64,000 bases of DNA from Hanleya hanleyi (taxonomy: Eukaryota > Mollusca > Polyplacophora > Lepidopleurida > Hanleyidae): positions 372,001-436,000 of the forward strand of contig JAVTVY010010516.1 in NCBI GenBank assembly GCA_036873755.1. Reading direction: 5' to 3'. Each line of letters begins with the position of its first letter. The first letter of the stretch is position 1. The notes under the pieces are model-generated. The model saw only the letters and a list, made by a program, of their open reading frames with translations, did no database searches and was not told where the DNA came from. Shown here piece by piece: positions 44,494-54,954 of the stretch. The translations under genes and the position numbers were made by a program.

Positions 44494-46004
44494 TTATGTA
44501 CGTTTTATTTTGGGTAATCCTTTTTGACCTTTCTTATTATTTCTCATTTGTTCTCTCTTGTCTTTTTTATTTTCCTTCTTATAAACTTCTTTCTCTCTCT
44601 CTTGTCCCAACAAGTCCTTCGACCTTTGGTTCAAGGAAGTCTCGGCTTTTAACGGACGATCACTACACTCCTGATACTCCTCATCAGAAACCATGGGTGT
44701 ATCGTTGGTAGGAGTGGGAGTAGCATCGACTATTTTAGGCTCTTTGCCGGATTCGATATCTATGGTATTCTTTTTATTCTTCTTTTTCTGATTCGAGTTA
44801 GCTTTATTACTACAAGCCTCTTCACTAGTTTCTTTTTCTGTGAGCTCCTTCAGTACTTCCTCGTTTGGTGTAAAGTTTACATCTACACCGGAGTGAATAG
44901 GATTAGTGAAGGAATCTACAGACTGCACAAGTGCATTCTGACCAGAAACACTACCAGTATCCGGTAAGTTGTCACCCTTCAATTCAACTTCCGGAGTTAA
45001 TACTACGTCAACACTTTCAGTTTGATCAGAAATCGACTTCTGATCACCTGACTTCTGTTCACCTGCCTTGACTTCTACATCATCGCAAACCTCACTCTCA
45101 CTGACATCTTCATCATCGCAAACCTCACTGTCATCTCCATCTTCCGAACCACAACCTACCTCCATCTCGTCACCGAGAGACTCGTATTGGTTTGAGGTTT
45201 TCTCTTTGTTCCCAGCGGCAACTATCTCCTGATGACGTTTGATAGGTTTGCCATCAGTTCCTACAGTCTTCCATAAATCTATATAGTGCTGTTGTTTCTG
45301 CTGGACAGCCTCAGCGGAAAGTCTTCCTCGGACTTCTGTGGGCGGAACAGGGCGAGGACCAGAGGAATCACCCTTTCTGCCGTTAGCTACGGTATCTCCA
45401 GAAACCTGTTTGGCTTTGGACAGGTTTTTTTAAGATGTCCTTCCTGATGACAAATCAGGCATTTATTTTTCAAAGGACACCTCCAGTTCATGTGGTCTTC
45501 TGAACCACAAATATAACATGTTTTTACTTGACCGTTATACCATACCGGAAGTCTCATACCTCCAATAAAAATAGAAGAAGGAATAGCACGTTTGAATTTT
45601 GTCATCCAAATTCTTCGAACTCCCGTCTCAAAATCTCTATCAAACGAATAGAACTCCTTTTGTACAGAGAGAACATCCCCATAAAACTCAAAAGCACTTT
45701 TGATCGCAGAATCTGGGAAATCGCATGGTCCTTTCATCTTTACCAGCAATTTCCCTGGATCTATTTCCTCAAAATGGCCACGTTGATCTCCAACACGAAT
45801 ACCTTCCAGCACTAGGCGGGTTTTGGTAGTTTCATTTGCTAGTGTGATGTTCCACAGGGTATTTGATACCTGTACTAGACCTTTAAGGATTTTCGGTCCT
45901 GATCCAACAGTGTCTTTCAATGCGTGATATATATCAATCGGATTAGCTTTCTCTAGACCTTGAAGTTGTAGGCTCAGTGACCTATCATACTTTCTAAAGG
46001 CCAT
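44494..46004 (-). pseudogene. LINE ORF1 (Gag-like, zinc knuckles), frameshifted
   Basis: Homologous to 54955-56373. It begins at the ATG at 46004 (MAFRKYDRSLSLQLQGLEKA), with two zinc knuckles CYICGSEDHMNWRC and CLICHQEGHLKKTC near 45520-45430. A shift at the T-run near 45425 moves it out of frame after KKTCPKPN; the acidic C-terminal half continues in 45165-44494 (EVGCGSEDGDDSEVC to RSKDLLGQEREKEV). Such ORF1 proteins bind element RNA. Inactive because of the frameshift. Confidence 0.88.
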
Positions 46005-46791
46005 AGTGGAAAAAAAAAAAAAAAAATCCCACTAGGGACTATCAATACAACTAAAACTACAAATAGTGACACGCACAAACCCCAACAGTGAGCCTCCCCA
46101 CAGAGTAAACATTGAATACTCCCCGATGGAGCCTCACTCCAAAGACGTACACTGTAACCTTTACAACAATACACTGAAACTTCAGGGCCAGGCAGAACAA
46201 AAGCCTAGTCCTAAACCCAGCGAGTTGCCTGGTTACAACGAGGAACAAAAGAACAGAGAACAAAGGCTAGCGCACAGCTGTACACTCAGGGCTAAGCCTA
46301 CAATGCACAGCTATATAACTTCGGTATGTTACATGTATCCAACCAACCTCGATTTACACAAATATTATGTGCAAATCGACCTACGTCAAACCGAACGAAA
46401 AACGAACCAACTTCAGGCTAGATCAAGCCAACAAGGATATATATATATATACAACAGCAAAACACGAAATATTTACAGACAGCGAACAAACAGAGAAGAG
46501 GGAGACAGAGAAAATAACACACCGACCCTCTCGGTCACAAAGACCGAGACGGCAGTAATGGCGGCTCTCTGCCTTCCCAAACCAGGCCAAACTGACTAAG
46601 TCAGAAAAACGCCCTGAACAGCAAAAAACTGAGAAATAATTCTAAACTTTCACCACAGGTATTTGCTAAAAGTATTCACAAAATATATTACACAAAAATC
46701 AGAGCTAAGATCAGCTGAAATCCGCAGAATTAGACAAATTTCTCGGAACGAAGTGAAAACACGTCCGACTCCCAATCTCTCATTGGGGCCC

Positions 46792-46935
46792 CCAAATTTT
46801 AATGTTTGTACCTGTTTTAACGTTTTAGTTTACCGAGTTTTTGAATTGATTACTTAGAATTGTGTTTGATCGTCGCTATATAGCTGAAATATTGCTGAAT
46901 GCGACGTTAAACCTTAATTCTCTCTCTCTCTCCTC
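46792..46935 (+). mobile_element. LINE 3' tail, sense orientation
   Basis: AAATTTTAATGTTTGTACCT through GATCGTCGCTATATAGCTGA to a CT-repeat tail, matching 60183-60325. It directly abuts the 5' end of the inverted LINE, separated by ~10 bp (ATTGGGGCCCCC). Confidence 0.9.
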
Positions 46936-47317
46936 TAAACCTACCACAGTGGATAAACACTGTGCATTCAAAATACCGCGTGACTATTGTTATGAGTTAC
47001 TGTAAATTCCAAATTAATTCTTTCTTCCATCATCCCCAAACCCGTGGGAATTTTAGGGGGTTTTGTAAAGGTGTGGTCATTAGCAGACAATAAATGCCCA
47101 GTGGCATGTCCAGGCCTTAGATGAAAAAAACTTTTATTGGCTGAATTCAGATTCATTATCGAGGGATATCCGGAAATCATTAATCAGCCGAATATATTTG
47201 AAGGCTGTATTCAACTTGGGGTTGCTGCCTTTGTTGCAATGTTGAAAGCTACCTTACTGATACAATGTTAGTCTCCAGGGTAATAGGAACTGTGAGCAAC
47301 CTCGTGTTCTGGCACAT
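46936..47317. other. No recognisable feature
   Basis: Unique-looking sequence; the frame 46968-47180 (minus) has no domain. Confidence 0.4.
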
Positions 47318-47395
47318 GTAGGCACCGTCGTGATATCGCTGAAACAAGGTTGAAAACGACGTTAAACTCGACGACTCACTCACTCCCTACAAGGT
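47318..47395 (+). mobile_element. SINE/LINE 3' tail fragment
   Basis: GCACCGTCGTGATATCGCTG to GACGACTCACTCACTCCC, the same tail type as the SINE at 27221-27466. The upstream body is not recognised. Confidence 0.6.
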
Positions 47396-47879
47396 TTGCC
47401 CAGGAGACTAGGACTTAATGTTAACAAAGTATCAATCATTTTGCACTGTTTATAGCTACCTCTCTGATACAATGTTGCTTAATAGCTTTTACCCTTGTTC
47501 AATCCATCGTGCTCTCGATCAAATAATAAATCCTCCTAATATCTTCCCAGAATAGTACCTATTCTTGGAGCTAAATATTCTGCAAATACATGAAATAAAT
47601 GATTACCTTATTCTAATATTTGCACACAATTTTTTTTATCATTCAGTCTTTCTTCCCTAAAGCTTGCAAACTTACTTCACTACGTTATCCGCTATACACG
47701 CATATCCAACCAGACATGTGTTTTGTACATTGGAATAAAATACTAAACGTTATTTGTAGTGTATGCAATTGTATCGGAGAATGTAGAAGTATATATCCAA
47801 ATGATACATTCACCTGTTAAAGGGCCGGTATCTCCCCTGGCTGCAGTAATCGCACTCTGCGCGCGTAACACAATATCCA
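47396..47879. other. No gene; short repeat at right edge
   Basis: AT-rich. The last ~50 bp (47838-47890, GTAATCGCACTCTGCGC...) recur at 63165-63235, where they also precede a LINE fragment. Confidence 0.45.
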
Positions 47880-48162
47880 ACGCTCAACCAATATTCGTTA
47901 AAATGGGTGTTCTACATTGTCCTAATGATTTAAAGTCGGATTTACAAGCTGTAGCAGTTCGTCTTACTTTGATTTCTGTTTTCACATCTGGAGGTCTCCG
48001 TCTTAGTGAACTTCAGAATCTTTACGATCAGCTCTCTAAACCTTGTTTATTGATGGGTGATTTTAACGGCCGTGGTGACTTTTGGGATAATGAAGAAAAC
48101 TGTAAAGGAAAAATTCTGGAAGATTTTATATCAAATAATTCTTTGTGTATTTTTAATGATGG

Positions 48163-48333
48163 CCACATGAACAGGTACAATAAAAGCGTACCTGAGATAC
48201 AACACATATCACGAATCGTTAGATTCTTGGTATGTGCTTTAGAATAGGTTAACCAGAAGACTATTCTGTGAAGTCATGTGACGCAGTCAGTATGTCGGCA
48301 CCTCTTCCCACTTCCCTTATATGTGTTGTAATT
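48163..48333 (+). repeat. Penelope-like terminal repeat, left
   Basis: 171 bp; a copy of 48672-48842, with a reverse-strand relative at 26366-26470. Confidence 0.88.
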
Positions 48334-48671
48334 TTTTCCTGTATATGGCGAGATTCTGCTGGTGGACGTTTCGTCCCCGAGGCCCGCCCCCTGTACAGAC
48401 CTTTTGGTCTTTGATATATGTTGGCATTTGTGGGAAGTTGATGCTGGGTCGACATCGGTCCTTACAGACTAGTCTTTTGTGTTAAATGCCGTCATTTACA
48501 TCTGACGACGATACAGCTCACCAATCTCCAATGTACGAGTTGTCACAGCGAAACAGCTCACCAATTACCAGTATACGAGTTGTCAGAGCACTTCCATCTT
48601 AGCTCTCTAGATTTGTATCTAATACCGCTTATGCCGGTGCTAGGGGCCGTGTGGTCATATCATCCAAGTTG

Positions 48672-48842
48672 CCACATGAACAGGTACAATAAAAGCGTAC
48701 CTGAGATACAACACATATCACGAATCGTTAGATTCTTGGTATGTGCTTTAGAATAGGTTAACCAGAAGACTATTCTGTGAAGTCATGTGACGCAGTCAGT
48801 ATGTCGGCACCTCTTCCCACTTCCCTTATATGTGTTGTAATT
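48672..48842 (+). repeat. Penelope-like terminal repeat, right
   Basis: 171 bp; a copy of 48163-48333. It is followed directly by the resumed old-LINE sequence. Confidence 0.88.
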
Positions 48843-49609
48843 ATACACTTTTTCCTCGGCTCATGGAACCTATTCAGCATTAGATATCTCACTTTGCGTC
48901 CTTGCTATACTCTAAGAATTTGCGCCGGATGTAGAGAGATTGGGAGTCGGACGTGTTTTCACTTCGCTCCGAGAAATTTGTCTATTTCTGCGAATTTCAG
49001 CTGGTCTTAGCTCTGATTTTTGTGTAATATATTTTGTGAATACTTTTGGCAAATACCTGTGGTGAAAGTTTAGAATTATTTCTCAGTTTTTTGCTGTTCA
49101 GGGCGTTTTTCTGACTTAGTCAGTTTGGCCTGGTTTGGGAAGGCAGAGAGCCGCCATTACTACCGTCTCGGTCTTTGTGACCGAGAGAGTCGGTGGGGTT
49201 TTTTTCTCTGTCTCCCTCTTCTCTGTTTGTTCGCTGTCTGTAAATATTTCGTATTTTGCTGTTGTATATATATATATCCTTGTTGACTTGATCTAGTCTG
49301 AAGTTGGTTCGTTTTTCGTTCGGTTTGACGTAGGTCGATTTGCACATAATATTTGTGTAAATCGAGGTAGGTTGAATACATGTAACATACCGAAGTTATA
49401 TAGCTGTGCGTTGTAGGCTTAGCCCTGAGTGTACAGCTGTGCGCTAGCCTTTGTTCTCTGTTCTTTTGTTCCTCGTTGTAACCAAGCAACTCGCTGGGTT
49501 TAGGACTAGGCTTTTGTTCTGCCTGGCCCTGAAGTTCCAGTGTATTGTTGTAAAGGTTACAGTGTACGTCTTTGGAGTGAGGCTCCATCGGGGACACTGC
49601 ACGAAAACT

Positions 49610-49830
49610 GGAATTTACTTCAATTTACCAAAGCTGTAAATTTTGACAAATTTGGAGTTTAAAATTTACGAGGCATTTACTGCTTGTAAATTCGAAATTT
49701 CCACTGTGCCCGTAAACTTGAAATTTACCAGTCGTAAACTTGGAGTAAATTGCAATAAATTTCCACTGTGCCCGTAAACTTGAAATTTACCAGTCGTAAA
49801 CTTGAAGTAAATTGCAATAAATTTCAATCC
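49610..49830. repeat. Left subterminal GTAAATT-rich repeats
   Basis: Two ~61-bp direct copies of CACTGTGCCCGTAAACTTGA followed by AATTTACCAGTCGTAAAC (49697-49757 and 49758-49818), preceded by scattered AATTTAC motifs. A possible transposase-binding array by analogy with CACTA elements. Confidence 0.7.
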
Positions 49831-51105
49831 ATTTTCATTAAAGGATAACTTACTGAATGTAAATGTGTATATTTAATCTGCATATTCAATGATATTTTTC
49901 CGTCAGAATTTTCTTTTTTGGGTAAAATGTTTTGGGGGAAGTGATATTGCAGTAACTTTCTACAATATAGTCACTTCAAAATAGAGTTTCATGTCAGCAA
50001 GCAATCTCATTTCCACATGGGGGTGGTATACTTTATAACCTGAAAATCTTCTCCTGACCGCCGTCGATTTATGCATAAAACTTCGCCGTCGTTGATTTTC
50101 ATCTGTTAATTTATATGTGAAGAACAACAATTATGTCAAGATATTTTTTATGTCACAATTGGTTCCGTAATATGATTTAAATTCGTTGACAAGCTCCGTC
50201 TCCCTGTACCATTGAAATGGAATGTTCCGCCGGTTAGAACCCGTAAACACATGTTTAAACAGTCCCAGTAAGTTTTCCAAGACGGAGGTGGTCGAAAACA
50301 ACATGCCGGTTTGGCGATGAGATCTATGTAATACTGCAGCAAACAGTGGGATTAAGATATTTGTCTGATCATTTGAGGTAAGCATGTCTTTGTATTATCA
50401 TCCGTGTCGATAAATATATTAAGCACTTGGTGTATTCAATGCTGCAAACAAGTTACATGCCCACCATTTTGGTATGGCGGTGAATATACCAGTCAGTTGA
50501 AATTGATAACCCAATATCTCAAAGACAGGCAGGCATGCTCCCGCGAAAGGGGTCACGTGTATATCATGTGACCAGATATAAACTGGAATGTGAAATTTCT
50601 AGCATACGTATACCTGCTCCATTATTTTATTCCAGTTAGTAACATATACTTCTTTATCTAATATTCTAATGTGATATGTCATAGGAGTATATAGTATCGA
50701 AGAACTCACTTCTATTAACGATGTAAAAACGTTTTACTTTAATAGTATTAGCAACTGAGTTTCTTAACATAGTAGATCAACATCGTCCCTTGAAAACTTG
50801 TAACACTCTGCTTGACAACATGAAGCTTAACGTTGTAATTTTCGTATTTAATCTGTTTCTTAATTCGAAGTAAAATCTTGTCTATTGCATTGGGGTTTTT
50901 TTACAAGAAAGATATTGTACGTGATAATATATTCATAGTATAGCTAATACGTGTCTTAAAGATTTAGAGCGATGACATTTTTTCAAAGAATACTTTCTCA
51001 GTATTTATCTGTGCGATTTATAATATGTAAACTAAATGTTGAGCTCGAGCCAGATAGGGAAATTTCTATGTAAATATCTGTTGCTTGATAACATTTCATT
51101 TCAAT
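49831..51105. other. Transposon interior, no recognisable gene
   Basis: AT-rich. The minus-strand frames 50131-50385 and 50148-50342 overlap each other and show no domain. Confidence 0.45.
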
Positions 51106-51182
51106 GTCTTAGTTTAATATTGTTCTTCGCTATATATAGCTGATATATTACTGAACGCGACGTTGAAATGATCTCTCTCTCC
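51106..51182 (+). mobile_element. SINE/LINE 3' tail fragment inside the transposon
   Basis: TTCTTCGCTATATATAGCTG, ATATTACTGAACGCGACGTT and a CTCTCTC end resemble the LINE tail at 60255-60325. Confidence 0.6.
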
Positions 51183-51689
51183 TACCTAATATGACAATGC
51201 TAATTTATTCATTTATTTTGTGTATCGTTGATGGCCGGGACCGAAATGAATAGCAGACGAAATGAGCGGTGTGGCTCCCGTGGATACGCGTGACGACAGC
51301 CCGAGAAATATAGCATCTGACATTCATGTGTTCTGTCCTGCCCTGCTTAGACCTGTTGTTTTTTTTGCGGTAAAATAAATATTTTCAGCTATTAGTCATA
51401 ATCGTAATTATATTGATTTTACCAATACATATATAAATTAATGAAGAAAATCACCAGATGTAACCGAGTTACTTCACTTGCATCATGTGGCATATTGTTT
51501 GGATCTGTTGAGCATGCTTGATATATACTTGGATATACGTGCTTCTTCGTAACATATATGAGGGTGTTCGAATTCATTGTTTCACGGGTATATTGAAAAT
51601 GCTGGGTTTACCTTTTATTAGGACGGAGAAAATCACGAGAGAGGACAAATCGGCCATTTTAATCAGAGAATAATTAGGGAAATTACCGT

Positions 51690-51870
51690 ATGATCTGGCC
51701 TGCAGCACACTGCATGAGGTGGGGGAGGGAGGGGGGGGGGGATTTGGCTTAATGTCACAATCAAGGTTGTTTCACTCATATGGTAACAGTCAGTTTGGTT
51801 GGTGGAGGAAGCCGGAGTGCCCAGAGAGAACCTTGTATGACCGCTAAAACACATGAATATGTGTGTAGAT
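51690..51870. other. Possible SINE core segment with G-run
   Basis: G-rich run at 51717-51741, then GTTGGTGGAGGAAGCCGGAG and TGCCCAGAGAGAACC, a motif I associate with a conserved invertebrate SINE core; this is recollection, not a search result. Confidence 0.35.
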
Positions 51871-52589
51871 GTTTCATATTATAAATCTCTTTTTATTTCA
51901 GATGACGTTGCAGTGTTATTTGACAATTGGCTGCCCGTCCATGTTTGTTAAATTGAGTTGATTCAGAAACAGCAGGTAACTTTGACTTTATTTTTACCAC
52001 AGAATGGAAAATTTGGAAATATACCATATATTGTGTGTATCCCACAGAAATGGCAAGATTTTTATTATATATAAGCCTACATAACATATACATGTACATG
52101 CATACTTATATCTCCAATTATCGTGAATATTCAGTAGAATGTGAGTAGGTGATTATATTATAATTAAGTATATCAAATGAATACATACCCAGATAATCAC
52201 GTTTTATATTCACTGTAAATTTGCCAAGAGATACAATATATTCAGATTGAATTAATGGATAATTAGTGTATTATTGTCTAATTGCAGGGACAGTTTGAGA
52301 TCAACCTGTTGCAGGATGGCAACCTTTTTCACCAGAAAGCAGACGCTATGAATGATTCTCAAGGTCTGAACTCAACTGAACTGTTTTACACCGAAAACAA
52401 TTGTTAACGCTTGATCCGATTTCTAGTGAAATACAGTGTGACTCTGATCTATCAACTTTTCAAGGCTTCAGATGCAGTTATTTTCATACCAAAGCAGCGT
52501 TCATATCATTAGGTCATACATATACCAGTTACTCTGTACTGTATAGAGAGCTGAGATTTCATCTTATGAATGTGCCGCGCATAGGTGGA

Positions 52590-53815
52590 TTGTTTTGTTA
52601 GGGCTGTCTTGGAAGGGTGTTCGCCCTGGGCTCGGCATAGTTGAATTGTTTCGTTAGGTCTGTCGTGGAGGGGTGTTTCGCCCTGTTCCCGGCATAGGTG
52701 GATAGCTCTGTTAGGGCTGTCGTGGAAGGGTGTTTCGCCCTGTGCCCGGCATAGAAGGATAGTTTTGTTAGGGCTGTCGTGGAAGGGTGTTTCGTCCTGT
52801 GCCCGGCATAGGTTAGAGATAGGGCTGCCGTGGAAGGGTGTTTCACTCTGTACCCGGCACAGAAGGATAGTTTTTTTTAGGGCTGTCGTGGAAGGGTGTT
52901 TCGCCCTGTGCCCGGCGTAGGTTAGGTTGTTTCCTTAGAGCCGTCATGGAAGGGTGTTTTGCTCTGTGGCCCTGTGCCCGGCATAAGGGGATTGTTTCGT
53001 TAGGGCTGTCGTGGAAGGGTGTTTCGCCCTGTGCCCGGCATAGGTCGATTGTTTCGTTAGGGCTGTCGTGGAAGGGTGTTTCGCCCTGTGCCCGACATAG
53101 GTTGGGTTGCTTTTTAGGGCTGTCGTGGAAGGGTGTTTCGCCCTGAGCCCTGCATGGTTTAGATTGTTTCGTTAGGGCTGTCGTGGAAGGGTGTTTCGCC
53201 CTGAGCCCTGCATGGTTTAGATTGTTTCGTTAGGGCTGTCGTGGAAGGGTGTTTCGCCCTGTGCCCGGCATAGGTTAGGTTGTGTCGTTAGGGCTGTCGT
53301 GGAAGGGTGTTTCGCCCTGTGTCCGGCATAGAAGGATAGCTTTGTCAGGGCTGTCGTGGAAGGGTGTTTCGCCCTGTACCCGGCATAGGTTAGGTTGTTT
53401 CGTTAGGGCTGTCGTGGAAGGGTGTTTCGCCCTGTGCCCGGCATAGAAGGATAGTTTTGTTAGGGTTGTCGTGGAAGGGTGTTTCGCCCTGTGCCCGGCA
53501 TAGGTTAGATTGTTTCGTTAGGGATGCCGTGGAAGGGTGTTTCACTCTGTACCTGGCACAGAAGGATAGTTTTTTTTAGGGCTGTCGTGGAAGGGTGTTT
53601 CGCCCTGTGCCCGGTATAGGTTAGGTTGTTTCGTTAGGTTTGTCGTGGAAGGGTGTTTCGCCTTGTGCCCGGCATAGAAGGATAGTCTTGTTAGGGCTGT
53701 CGTGGAAGGGTGTTTCGCCCTGTACCCGGCATAGAAGGATAGCTTTGTTAGGGCTGTCGTGGAAGGGTGTTTCGCCCTGTGCCCGGCATAGGGTAGGTTG
53801 TTTCGTTAGGGCTGT
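52590..53815 (+). repeat. 57-bp minisatellite, about 21 units
   Basis: Unit GGGCTGTCGTGGAAGGGTGT, TTCGCCCTGTGCCCGGCATA, then GGTTAGGTTGTTTCGTTA or the GAAGGATAGTTTTG variant. Starts at 52602, 52657, 52714, 52771 and so on. Because 57 is divisible by 3, short frames stay open on both strands (19-residue repeat such as GLSWKGVSPCARH); there is no sign of a gene. It lies wholly inside the DNA transposon. Confidence 0.93.
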
Positions 53816-54240
53816 TGGATATTTCACCTACTGGGTTAGTATTTGCTAGATGTCATGAAAGAGCATGTAATTTGTGATTGTAAATAATACATCATCGACC
53901 GCGAAGAACTACGTTCTGCCAATGGCTTGTCTCGAGTTTTTTTTTTTCAAATACATATTTGGCGACCGACATAATGCTTGAGGCAGACCTAATGATTCAC
54001 GGAAGCCAAAGTTTCTACTCTCTCCATGCAATTACCATGATATTGCTGACTTCATCATCTTAGTTGATTGTCCATATGGATGATTAGTCTAAATATCCAT
54101 AACCACACCCAAATAACTTTTACGTGATAAAATTCCTTGCATGGCGAATTCAACATTGTTTACTATGCGGACAATTATATCTGAGGTCCTGAATAAATTC
54201 TTTATATACTATTTCACACGGAAGAACTTGCTTTATTCAT
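53816..54240. other. Transposon interior, no recognisable gene
   Basis: AT-rich unique sequence. Confidence 0.45.
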
Positions 54241-54800
54241 TAAACGTAATACAGAATTTATACTAATTTAGTGTGAAAATTCTAAATTTCAGAGACTTTT
54301 AAGGCTATAGCAAACTAGGAATTTCAAATTTATTGCAATTTATTTCAACTACACTGCTTAAGAATTTCCACATTTACGTGAAATTAATCCGGTAGAAAAT
54401 TCCAAAACTACTGAATTTAATATAAATTACTTCGGGAGTAAATCTGAAAAATATCGAATTTACAAAAATTTAATATGGTTGTAAATTTGGAAATCCGCAG
54501 TAGAATGTTCGTTTGCATTCGCTTGTAAAAGTGGTTAATCAAGTTGAAATAAGTTCGATATTCTGGCATATTATCCCTTCGATCAGTTTACTCTCCGTTT
54601 ACATCATCTATTAAATGCGGAATTTATTTGCATTTATTGCTACATGTAAACTACATGTAAACTCTGGAGTTTACACAGGTTGTAAATTCGAAGCAAATTC
54701 GAAGTAAATTTCCAATTTACAGACAAAGTAAATTCGTTGAAATTATTGTAAATTTGACATTTTCATCAAATTTACACGCCATTTAATCACTGTGTAAATC
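54241..54800. repeat. Right subterminal GTAAATT-rich region
   Basis: Dense AATTTAC/GTAAATT motifs in both orientations (for example AATTTATTGCAATTTATTTC and GTAAATTCGAAGCAAATTCG), the counterpart of 49610-49830. Confidence 0.65.
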
Positions 54801-54954
54801 CTAGTTTTCGTGCAGTGGGAGTATTCAATGTTTACTCTGTGGGGAGGCTCACTGTTGGGGTTTGTGCGTGTCACTATTTGTAGTTTGTAGTGGTATTGAT
54901 AGTCCCTAGTGGGACTTTGAAGGTTTTTTTTGTTTGTTTGTTTTGTTTTTCACT

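Larger units (their letters stand above)
43525..46781 (-). mobile_element. I/Nimb-like LINE 5' half, inverted
   Basis: Reads, on the minus strand, from the 5' end of the family (GAGAGATTGGGAGTCGGACG at 46781) through the 5' UTR, ORF1 and the endonuclease part of ORF2, stopping at TGACTGTAAAGAAGCAAG (~43530). It is immediately followed, on the + side, by a sense 3' tail (46792-46935), consistent with one twin-primed insertion. Confidence 0.85.
48163..48842 (+). mobile_element. Penelope-like short insertion with two 171-bp direct repeats
   Basis: Direct repeats 48163-48333 and 48672-48842 are virtually identical (CCACATGAACAGGTACAATA to TATATGTGTTGTAATT). The 338 bp between contain CCGGTGCTAGGGGCCGTGTG just before the second repeat, the same landmark found at the 3' end of the Penelope-like copies. 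The RT body is missing. The repeats fit the LTR-like terminal repeats (pLTRs) of Penelope-like elements. Confidence 0.78.
47880..48933 (+). mobile_element. Old LINE copy, left part, split by a small Penelope-like insertion
   Basis: 47890-48162 matches ORF2 endonuclease codons (VKMGVLHCPNDLKSDLQAVA, MGDFNGRGDFWDNEENCKG) with a ~14-codon deletion after SVFTS. The sequence resumes at 48843 (ATACACTTTTTCCTCGGCTC, matching 57014) and stops near 48920. The next part of the same old copy lies on the far side of the younger LINE, at 60331. Confidence 0.85.
49595..54817. mobile_element. 5.2-kb non-autonomous DNA transposon with CACTG ends
   Basis: Starts CACTGCACGAAAACT and ends AGTTTTCGTGCAGTG, a 15-bp perfect inverted repeat that extends imperfectly through a GGATTTAC-like motif. 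Flanks are GGA (49592-49594) and GGA (54818-54820). Comparison with the uninterrupted LINE 5' UTR at 46130 (reverse strand) shows exactly one GGA there, so the 3-bp target duplication is direct evidence of transposition. CACTG ends with a 3-bp duplication suggest the CACTA/Mirage/Chapaev group. Both subterminal regions are dense in GTAAATT/AATTTAC motifs. No transposase frame is visible. Confidence 0.88.

Noticed and set aside
48350..48400. Possible hammerhead ribozyme (CGAAACGTCC on the minus strand) in the Penelope-like terminal unit
   Set aside because: Penelope-like repeats are known to carry hammerheads, but no CUGAUGA core was found next to it and the bases form a simple GGACG-AAA-CGTCC hairpin.
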